Source: DASRZM01 sp035686365 (GTDB taxonomy: Bacteria; Pseudomonadota; Gammaproteobacteria; Xanthomonadales; Xanthomonadaceae). From it: a stretch of 27,678 nt of DNA. Shown piece after piece: positions 16,493 to 22,568 of the stretch; the first letter of the stretch is position 1; each line of letters starts with the position of its first letter. The DNA lies in contig DASRZM010000090.1 of the NCBI GenBank assembly GCA_035686365.1, positions 1 through 27,678 on the forward strand. The letters are read 5' to 3'. The notes beneath the pieces were generated by a model, which was not told where the DNA came from, searched no databases, and saw nothing but the letters and a program-made list of their open reading frames with translations. The position numbers and the translations under genes are program-made.

Positions 16493-17289
16493 TGGAAAGT
16501 CGACGGGCTTCACCGCCGACTTCGGGATCCGGCCTGCAGGCCGGATCTCCGTTCTATCTCGCCATGGCCGTGGCCATCAGCCTGACGGCCTTTACGGGGT
16601 TCGCATTTACCTACTTTGGCCCGGTGCTGCGGGGTGCCTACCCGGCGGTCTCGCCAATGATTCACGTGCACGGATGGAGCTTCTTTGCCTGGTACCTGCT
16701 ATTACCCCTGCAGGCCTTGTTGATGACCGCCGGTCGTCGACGGATCCACATGACGCTGGGCAGCGCAAGCGTTGTACTGGCCATTGTCATGGTATTCACC
16801 GGCATCCTGGTTGCATCGGTTCGAATCGAACAGGGGCTGTCGGCCCAGGACCCCGACGAACTGACCGCGTTCTGGAAAGAGTTCGGGCAGCTGATCATGT
16901 TCAACATGCTGCCCTTTGTCGTCTTCTACACGACAGCGATCGTACGCCGCAGCAGGGCTGATGTTCACAAACGCCTGATCATCATGGCCAGTGCCAGCGC
17001 ACTACCGGCTGCCATCTTCCGGATCATCGTCGGCTTTGGCGGTTTCTACTGGCTGGCAACGCCGGCCTGGGTCATGCCGACAGCATTCCTGCTTCCGGCT
17101 GTCTTCATTGTTGTCGGCATGGTCCGTGATCGCATCACTGATGGATCCATCCACCGAACCTATCTTGTCGGCTTGCCATTCCTCCTGGTCGTACACGGAC
17201 TCGGGCTCATCATTGTCGGCACGCCAGTGGGTGAGGCGGTGTCGCGAATCATGGCCGTGTTCGCCCGGGTTTTCGGGGCTCACGTGTGA
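16492..17289 (+). CDS. Seven-helix integral membrane protein of unknown function
   Basis: The 265-residue protein shows about seven hydrophobic segments, beginning near residues 22-44, 57-78, 92-114, 138-156, 165-187, 195-213 and 225-247. Histidines sit at membrane edges (IHVHGW before helix 2, RRRIHMTLG before helix 3, DVHKRL before helix 5). This is a pattern seen in uncharacterised membrane proteins and, loosely, in haem-binding ones. The start ATG overlaps the preceding stop by one base (TGATG). A TTG one codon earlier is possible but less likely. It ends two bases before the convergent antiporter stop. I do not recognise a transport or enzyme motif. Confidence 0.75.
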   Translation: MESRRASPPTSGSGLQAGSPFYLAMAVAISLTAFTGFAFTYFGPVLRGAYPAVSPMIHVHGWSFFAWYLLLPLQALLMTAGRRRIHMTLGSASVVLAIVMVFTGILVASVRIEQGLSAQDPDELTAFWKEFGQLIMFNMLPFVVFYTTAIVRRSRADVHKRLIIMASASALPAAIFRIIVGFGGFYWLATPAWVMPTAFLLPAVFIVVGMVRDRITDGSIHRTYLVGLPFLLVVHGLGLIIVGTPVGEAVSRIMAVFARVFGAHV

Positions 17290-17291
17290 CG

Positions 17292-18509
17292 TCATGGCTG
17301 AGGCGGTGCCGGCCGGGGCTGACGCAGGCGCAGCAGCAGTGGCGTGGCGCTGATGCCGTGGATGAGGATTGAACTGGCGATGATGAAGCCTACGACCGCC
17401 CACAGACGCTCGCTGTCGCCGAAATCGCCGTGGTTGATGCCGTAGGCGATGTAGTAGACCGTGCCGACGCCGCGGATGCCCAGGAACGCCAGCAGGGCGC
17501 GCTCCCCCCACGGCTGGGGCGAGCCGATCATCGCCAGCATGCCGGCCAGCGGACGAACGACCAGTATCAGCACCAGGCCGATCGCCATGTCGGACCAGGT
17601 CAGCGTCGACAGCAGTCCCCGGGCCAGCGCTCCACCAAACAGCACCAGCACCAGCATCATCAGCAGGCGCTCGATCAATTCGGTGAAATGGTGAAGCTCC
17701 TCGTGAAACTCGTGGTTGCGCTCCCAGGCGCGGATGGTCAGGCCGCATGCGAACACGGCAAGGAAGCCGTAGCCGTGCACCAGTTCGGTCAGGGCGTAGG
17801 TGATGAAGGTCGTCGCCAATCCGATCAGCCCGTCGCCAAGCCGGGACAGGGCGAGCCTGTCGTTGAAGAAGATGAGGAAGCCGAAGCCCCGCCCGATCAG
17901 ATAGCCCATTGCGGCGCCAGCCAGAAGTTTCCAAAGCACATCAATGCCGAACCACTCGCCGAGCGCGGCCATGGAGGTCAGTCCGCCCGCCGCAGCCAGA
18001 ATTGCCAGGTGAACAAAGGGGAAGGCCAGGACGTCGTTCAGCCCGGCTTCCGAGGTCAACCCGAAGCGCACCTCATCCTTGTCTCCGCTGCGCGGCGGAC
18101 CGACTTGAACGTCCGAGGCGAGCACCGGGTCGGTCGGCGCGATCGACGCCGCAAGCAGCATCGCCATCGCCAGGCTGAAGCCCAGGCCCAGTACACCGAG
18201 CACAAGCGTCGCAACGATGGTCAGCGGCATCGCGATGCCAAGCAGCCGCCAGGTCGATGACCAGCCGCGCCAGCTCAGCGGGCGATCCAACTTCAGACCA
18301 GCGCCCATCAGGCTTACGATCACGACCAGTTCGACCAGTCGCTCGGTTACGGTATCCCACGTCCGGGGATCGGGGTCGAAGTCCAACAGCCCCAAGCCGA
18401 AAAAGGCCGCCCCGAGGCCGACGCAAAGGATGGCGAGGGACATCGGCAGGCGTTTGAGTCCGACCGGCGCCCACGACACCAGCAGGATCAGCGCGCCCAG
18501 ACCCAGCAA
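17292..18509 (-). CDS. Cation:proton antiporter (CPA1/NhaP-like)
   Basis: The 405-residue protein has 11-13 hydrophobic segments and the family motifs APTDPVLASDV (near residues 124-134) and SEAGLNDVLAFP (near 152-163). Their acidic residues carry out ion exchange in CPA1 antiporters. Members exchange Na+ or K+ for H+ across the inner membrane. The start is uncertain: the only ATG/GTG/TTG in frame is the TTG at 18509, which cuts into the first helix. The frame stays open upstream, and a CTG at 18536 would give the family-like LDIDPYVAFLLGLG start. The RAYT element begins only 63 bp beyond that CTG, so its arrival may have replaced the native promoter region. Confidence 0.88.
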   Translation of the reverse strand: MLGLGALILLVSWAPVGLKRLPMSLAILCVGLGAAFFGLGLLDFDPDPRTWDTVTERLVELVVIVSLMGAGLKLDRPLSWRGWSSTWRLLGIAMPLTIVATLVLGVLGLGFSLAMAMLLAASIAPTDPVLASDVQVGPPRSGDKDEVRFGLTSEAGLNDVLAFPFVHLAILAAAGGLTSMAALGEWFGIDVLWKLLAGAAMGYLIGRGFGFLIFFNDRLALSRLGDGLIGLATTFITYALTELVHGYGFLAVFACGLTIRAWERNHEFHEELHHFTELIERLLMMLVLVLFGGALARGLLSTLTWSDMAIGLVLILVVRPLAGMLAMIGSPQPWGERALLAFLGIRGVGTVYYIAYGINHGDFGDSERLWAVVGFIIASSILIHGISATPLLLRLRQPRPAPPQP

Positions 18510-18716
18510 GAAAGCGACGTACGGATCGATGTCCAGACTGGCTCTCGACGTTGGTCCGGCGACACGGGATGGACACCGGAGGGTCTACTCTAGTCCGGAA
18601 AAAGGTGTCAGGGACAATTTCCGGGACAATTTCCGACGCGGTGGGCCGGAATTGTCTGACATCCGGTAGTAGCGCTGTTTGATGGCGAGGCATCGTGCGG
18701 CAGGCGACGCTTGCGC

Positions 18717-19415
18717 ATGGCCCGAAGACCCCGATTCGACCTGGCTGGCGTTCCCCAGCATGTAGTGCAGCGCGGCAACAACCGGCTGCCGTGCTTTCTC
18801 GACGACCACGACCGCCAGCGCTATCTGCAGTGCCTCCGGAAGTGCCTGTCCAGGTTCGATTGCCGCCTGCACGCCTACGTGCTGATGAGCAATCACGTGC
18901 ACCTGTTGTTGACGCCCGGCAGCACGGGGGCGGTTTCCCGCCTGATGCACACGTTCGCGCGCAACTATGCCGGCTTGTTCAACGGCCGGCACGGGCGCAC
19001 AGGCACATTGTGGGAGGGGCGCTTCAAGTCCTGCCTGGTGGATTCCGGCCGCTTCTTTCTTGCCTGCAGCCGGTACATCGAACTCAATCCGGTGCGTGCG
19101 TGGATGGTGGCGCAGCCCGGCGAGTATCCCTGGTCGAGCCATGCTGCAAACGCCGGGTATCGGCGGGACCCGCTGCTGGCCCCGCACCAGGTGTATCTGG
19201 CACTCGGCCCCGATCGGCCGACCCGGGCCACCGCCTATCGGGCGCTGTTCGAGGAGGCGCTAGGCGAAGAAGTGATCGCAGCGATACGCGCGCACTTGCA
19301 GCAGCAGAAGGCCTTGGGTTGCGACCGGTTCCAGGCCTGGGTGGAGGCGCGTACAGGAGCCTTTGCCGGGGTGCGCCCAGCAGGGCGGCCGTCGGTCAAG
19401 GCTAAATGTCCCTGA
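18717..19415 (+). CDS. REP-associated tyrosine transposase (Y1/HUH family)
   Basis: The 232-residue protein starts MARRPRFDLAGVPQHVVQRG, a typical RAYT beginning, so the ATG at 18717 was preferred to the TTG six bases earlier. The HUH metal motif is in NHVHLLL (about residues 62-68). The segment GTLWEGRFKS and the catalytic-tyrosine helix CSRYIELNPVRA (Tyr near 121) follow, then YPWSS. The family nicks and joins single-stranded DNA at hairpin ends and is IS200-like. All key residues are present, so the enzyme looks active. The C-terminal peptide AFAGVRPAGRPSVKAKCP is encoded by the right end of the element itself, and the same peptide recurs at the ends of the kinase and of the truncated copy. 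Confidence 0.94.
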   Translation: MARRPRFDLAGVPQHVVQRGNNRLPCFLDDHDRQRYLQCLRKCLSRFDCRLHAYVLMSNHVHLLLTPGSTGAVSRLMHTFARNYAGLFNGRHGRTGTLWEGRFKSCLVDSGRFFLACSRYIELNPVRAWMVAQPGEYPWSSHAANAGYRRDPLLAPHQVYLALGPDRPTRATAYRALFEEALGEEVIAAIRAHLQQQKALGCDRFQAWVEARTGAFAGVRPAGRPSVKAKCP

Positions 19416-19472
19416 CACCTTTTTCGCTAAGGCTAAATGTCCCTGACACCTTTTTCGCTGACACCTTTTTCG
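19398..19472 (+). repeat. Tandem right ends of the RAYT element
   Basis: A 31-bp unit, starting AAGGCTAAATGTCCCTGACA and ending CCTTTTTCGCT, occurs at 19398-19428 and again, identical, at 19429-19459. A third partial unit, GACACCTTTTTCG, follows at 19460-19472, and then a degenerate ACACGTTTTTCG. The first unit holds the transposase stop codon. Confidence 0.92.
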
Positions 19473-19552
19473 ACACGTTTTTCGCGCGCAGCAACCCGGT
19501 GGCCGAGTTCGTGGTGTTCGGCAGCGGTTTCGAAGGGGCACGAGCCACGCGC

Positions 19553-19571
19553 CGCGCCCGCAGCGGGCGCG
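19553..19571. other. GC-rich hairpin after the protease gene
   Basis: CGCGCCCGC-A-GCGGGCGCG is a perfect palindrome around a single base and lies 11 bp beyond the protease stop. It probably folds as a 7-bp stem with a five-base loop. No T-run follows on the minus strand, so it is a weak terminator candidate or a 3' stabilising structure. Confidence 0.4.
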
Positions 19572-19582
19572 ACGCGTCGGGA

Positions 19583-21382
19583 TCAGGGTTCGAAGCTGCT
19601 GAAGAAGATCCGCCCTTCCGGCGGATCGCTGCTGACGGAGAAACTGTCGCTGGCGCTGTCGTTGGCCGGATCCGGATCCGCGTCGGTGGCGCTGATCGAC
19701 GCAATATTGGTGATCAGCGCGCCGACCGACGCGTTGTTGGCCACCGCAAAGGTGGAGCTGATCGTGACCGCTCCGCCGGCCGGCAGGCTGCCGAAGCTGC
19801 ACGGGTAGGCGGTGGTGCAGGCGCCGGTGTTGGAGACGAACACCAGCCCGGGCGGCGTCTGGTCGACCACCCAGAACTGCCCCGCGGTGATCTCGCTCAG
19901 GTTGCTCACCTCGACCGTGAACACCACCTCGGAGCCGCGCGCGGCGCTGCCGGTCGGGGTGTTCTTGCTGATCGCCAGGTCGGCCACGGGCGGCGTGCTG
20001 ACGGTGATGCTGCGGTCCAGGATGTTGTTGCCGACATTCGGATCGTCGGTCGCGGAACTGGCGCTGGCGACGTTGGTGAATTCGCTTCCGACCGCGGCGT
20101 TCGCCGGCACGGCGTAGATGACGTCGAACTGGAACCACTGATCGGCGGCAAGATTGCCGACCGGGCAGGGCAGGGTACCGCCCGGGCAATTGGTGGAGAC
20201 GAAGTTCAGCCCGGCCGGCGTGGGGTTCGCGACCATCACGTCGTTGGCGACGTTCGGGCCCGCATTCATCACCGTGATGATGAAGCTCACCTTGGTGTCG
20301 GGCGGCGGAGTCAGCGGATCGGCGTCGTGGCTGAGCACGGTCAAATCGGCCGACGGCGCGGTGCCCGGCGCGGCGCCCGGCGCGGCGCCGGTGGTGTCGG
20401 TCTGGTTGAACTGCCAGTCCACCGTGCGCTGGAACTCCATGCGTCCGGTGGTGATCGCGATGTCATTGCCGAGCGGGCCACCGCCGGTACCGCCGACCTG
20501 GCAGAACGCGAACCCGGCGTCGTTGGTGAAGAGGATTTGCAGTGCGCAGTCGTTGGTCTGGCCGACATAGCGCAGCTGCGTGGTGTAGTCGTCGCCGGTC
20601 CCCTGGGTACCGTCTTTGCCGGCGCGGGCGATGCGCAGCAAGGCGACGTCGTCGAGCGCTAGCTGGCGCAGCAGGTTGTTGCCGCAGATCACCGGGTACA
20701 TGGTGTTCTGGGTCGCGGGTTGGTCGTAGAACGCGCTCGAGTCCGCAGCCGCCAGGCAGGGCGAGAACGCGCTGGCAATCTCGACCCAGTCGTGGCCGTT
20801 CGGCAGATCGCCGAGCTCGACCCCGTAGCTGACGCGGTCGACCACCGCCGGCAGCACCGCCCACGGATCGTTGACCCCCTTGCGGAACCAGTTCAGGTTG
20901 ATGTCGTCGCCACGAATGTCGTCGCGGGTGCCGCGCTGGCCATCGGTGTTAGCCGCGGTATCGAAGGCATTGTTGCCACCGCCGAAGGCGTTGGCGAAGT
21001 ACAGCTGGGGCGATCCGGAGCCGACCTCGGACGGCCCGAACACGGGGTGGTCCATGCCGATGCAGTGGCCGATCTCGTGCAACAGGACCGACTCGAAATC
21101 AGAACCCGGACTCGGGTTGGAAACGACGTTGCCGGTCATGCCCTGGTTGCGGTTGAACTCGGCGATCGCATTACGGATCGCCTGCTCCGGGTCGCCGGAT
21201 TGCGGCAGGTTGTTCGGGTCGAGGCAGACGGTGACGTCGAGTTCCGCGGCAACACCGGCGTAGCCGGTGGGATGCACGACCTGATCAGCCGGACGGTTCT
21301 GGAACTGCAGGAACACGCCGGCAGCGACCGGGGCGGCGCCGGCCAGCAGGATCAGCGGCAGCAGGCAGGGGGCGCGGCTCAT
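19583..21382 (-). CDS. Secreted metzincin-like metalloprotease with two DUF11 repeats
   Basis: The 599-residue protein has a signal peptide (core CLLPLILLAGAAPVAAG). The zinc site HEIGHCIGMDH (H102, E103, H106, H112) is the matrixin/metzincin consensus, and TMYP near residue 224 fits a Met-turn. The spacing between them, about 110 residues, is longer than in animal matrixins and implies an insertion. Two DUF11-like beta domains follow at about 343-460 and 464-585 (ADLTVLSHD..., ADLAISKN...), each with the NAGPNVAND or comparable pattern. The last residues are IFFSSFEP, like the tail of the 1643-residue secreted protein. The start overlaps the upstream gene's stop (ATGA), so the two are coupled. 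No propeptide cysteine switch was recognised. Confidence 0.9.
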   Translation of the reverse strand: MSRAPCLLPLILLAGAAPVAAGVFLQFQNRPADQVVHPTGYAGVAAELDVTVCLDPNNLPQSGDPEQAIRNAIAEFNRNQGMTGNVVSNPSPGSDFESVLLHEIGHCIGMDHPVFGPSEVGSGSPQLYFANAFGGGNNAFDTAANTDGQRGTRDDIRGDDINLNWFRKGVNDPWAVLPAVVDRVSYGVELGDLPNGHDWVEIASAFSPCLAAADSSAFYDQPATQNTMYPVICGNNLLRQLALDDVALLRIARAGKDGTQGTGDDYTTQLRYVGQTNDCALQILFTNDAGFAFCQVGGTGGGPLGNDIAITTGRMEFQRTVDWQFNQTDTTGAAPGAAPGTAPSADLTVLSHDADPLTPPPDTKVSFIITVMNAGPNVANDVMVANPTPAGLNFVSTNCPGGTLPCPVGNLAADQWFQFDVIYAVPANAAVGSEFTNVASASSATDDPNVGNNILDRSITVSTPPVADLAISKNTPTGSAARGSEVVFTVEVSNLSEITAGQFWVVDQTPPGLVFVSNTGACTTAYPCSFGSLPAGGAVTISSTFAVANNASVGALITNIASISATDADPDPANDSASDSFSVSSDPPEGRIFFSSFEP

Positions 21383-21936
21383 GGCATGATCTCCGACCGT
21401 GTCACGGCCCTTTCTCCAAGCTCGACGAACACCTGCTGCAGCGCGGCGATGCGCGCCAGTTCCGGTTGGTCGGGATGATTGAGCAGATCGTCGCGCAACG
21501 AGCGCCAGGCCAGGAAGGGTGCCCGCCCGCTCTTGTCCGCGGTGAACTCGAACTCGAGGATGTTCTCGTCGCTGATGCGGTACAAGGGCGCGTCGGGCTT
21601 TGCCGACTTCTGCCGAGCCAGGTCCTTCAGCCGGACCCGCAGGGCCGGCCCGTCGATGGCGGCGACGCCGCTGGCGTCGATCTCCTCGAGAGTGAGATCG
21701 AGCTCGGCCGCGGCGAGTTTCAGCACCCGGGTACCGTGGCGCAGGTCCTGTTTGGGAAAGTGCGCGCTGACGCAGCCGTCGGCATACACGGTGACGCGAT
21801 AGCTGACGTCACCCTGCCCGGCGAGCAGCGGCGGGGTGGAACGGTATTCGGCGAGCTTGGCCGTAGCGTCGCATTGCGCGCTGGCGGCCAGCGGCAGGCA
21901 GACCAGCAGGACCAGGCCGAGGCAACGAGGGACCAT
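21379..21936 (-). CDS. Secreted protein of unknown function, partner of the metalloprotease
   Basis: The 185-residue protein has a signal peptide (LGLVLLVCLPLAASA, cleavage before QCDATA). The ATG at 21936 follows a GGAAGGGGGGG stretch that serves as ribosome binding site. The frame stays open upstream into the left end of the truncated RAYT element, but that part is not coding. The mature protein has two early cysteines (QCDATA, DGCVSAHF), a V-T-V-Y-A-D strand and an acidic/basic helical C-terminal half. I do not recognise the family. As the first gene of the coupled pair it could be a chaperone, inhibitor or substrate-binding partner of the protease. That is inference from context only. Confidence 0.75.
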   Translation of the reverse strand: MVPRCLGLVLLVCLPLAASAQCDATAKLAEYRSTPPLLAGQGDVSYRVTVYADGCVSAHFPKQDLRHGTRVLKLAAAELDLTLEEIDASGVAAIDGPALRVRLKDLARQKSAKPDAPLYRISDENILEFEFTADKSGRAPFLAWRSLRDDLLNHPDQPELARIAALQQVFVELGERAVTRSEIMP

Positions 21937-22069
21937 GGCACCCCCCCTTCCGGAATGTGACGGGAATGTGACGCCCATCATAGTCCCGTGCCCGCCGGCT
22001 CGCCTACCCGAGACGGGCCGCCCGTCCGCGATTCGCCGTGCTTTGTCGGTGGCGGCCCGCGTGAAATAG

Positions 22070-22453
22070 GTGTCAGGGACAATTTCCGACGCGGTGGGCC
22101 GGAACTGCCGGTACATCGAACTCAATCCGGTGCGTGCGTGGATGGTGGCGCAGCCCGGCGAGTATCCCTGGTCGAGCCATGCTGCAAACGCCGGCTATCG
22201 GCGGGACCCGCTGCTGGCCCCGCACCAGGAGTATCTGGCACTCGGCCCCGATCGGCCGACCCGGGCCACTGCCTATCGGGCGCTGTTCGAGGAGGCGCTG
22301 GGCGACGAAGTGATCGCAGCGATACGCGCGCACTTGCAGCAGCAGAAGGCCTTGGGTTGCGACCGGTTCCAGGCCTGGGTGGAGGCGCGTACAGGAGCCT
22401 TTGCCAGGGTGCGCCCACCAGGGCGGCCGTCGGTCAAGGCAAAATGTCCCTGA
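22070..22453 (+). pseudogene. Truncated RAYT transposase
   Basis: A 127-codon frame opens with a GTG inside the left terminal repeat and runs in frame into the transposase 3' half, from CRYIELNPVRA to GRPSVKAKCP. The catalytic-tyrosine segment is kept, but the HUH motif and the whole N-terminal half are missing, so it cannot be an active transposase. If translated it could bind DNA or interfere with the full enzyme; this is speculative. Confidence 0.85.
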
Positions 22454-22524
22454 CACCTTTTTCCGGTCAAGGCAAAATGTCCCTGACACCTTTTTCAAGG
22501 CAAAATGTCCCTGACACCTTTTTC
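22432..22524 (+). repeat. Three tandem RAYT right ends
   Basis: The sequence CAAGGCAAAATGTCCCTGAC followed by ACCTTTTTC occurs three times. The first copies are separated by CGG-like junctions and the third follows directly (units near 22432-22463, 22465-22496 and 22497-22524). The array ends about 45 bp before the sulfatase stop codon. Confidence 0.9.
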
Positions 22525-22568
22525 CCGAGCCGCCGACGCCACGCGCCGGATGCCGGCGCCGAGGGGTG

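Larger units (their letters stand above)
18599..19472 (+). mobile_element. REP-associated tyrosine transposase (RAYT) element, full-length
   Basis: The left end reads AAAAAGGTGTCAGGGACA at 18599-18616, and the same 18 bp appear inverted at the right (TGTCCCTGACACCTTTTT, 19408-19425). Within the repeat TGTC-AGG-GACA can form a small hairpin, as in ends recognised by single-strand Y1 transposases. Next to the left end a 12-bp unit GGGACAATTTCC is duplicated (18611-18622, 18623-18634). The right end is repeated in tandem (19398-19472). The element carries one gene, the transposase at 18717-19415, whose stop lies inside the right terminal repeat. It sits between the antiporter gene and the protease operon. 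Confidence 0.88.
22064..22524 (+). mobile_element. Internally deleted RAYT element
   Basis: The left end (AAATAGGTGTCAGGGACAAT from 22064, one mismatch in the terminal repeat) runs for about 40 bp and then joins directly to the 3' half of the transposase gene at about 22108. This removes roughly 430 bp that encode the HUH domain. The remaining 346 bp match 19070-19415 with about eight differences. The right end is present in three tandem copies (22432-22524). Both ends are kept, so it could be moved by the full-length enzyme. It has the same orientation as the full copy, and the protease operon lies between them. Confidence 0.88.

Noticed and set aside
16817..16832. GGTTCGAATCGAAC resembling a tRNA T-arm
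   Set aside because: It lies inside the membrane-protein gene, and no acceptor or anticodon stem could be built around it.
19406..20662. 418-codon plus-strand frame starting in the RAYT right ends and running opposite the metalloprotease
   Set aside because: Its N-terminal part only reads the tandem repeats and the rest is antisense to the protease. No recognisable motif is present.
21937..22125. Upstream extension of the 185-residue secreted protein into the RAYT left end
   Set aside because: It would bury the signal peptide 63 residues inside the protein, and the ATG at 21936 has its own ribosome binding site.
19398..22524. Repeated TGTCCCTGACACCTTTTT units considered as a CRISPR array
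   Set aside because: The units lie in two clusters at the ends of transposase copies, the intervals are too short for spacers, and no cas gene is near.
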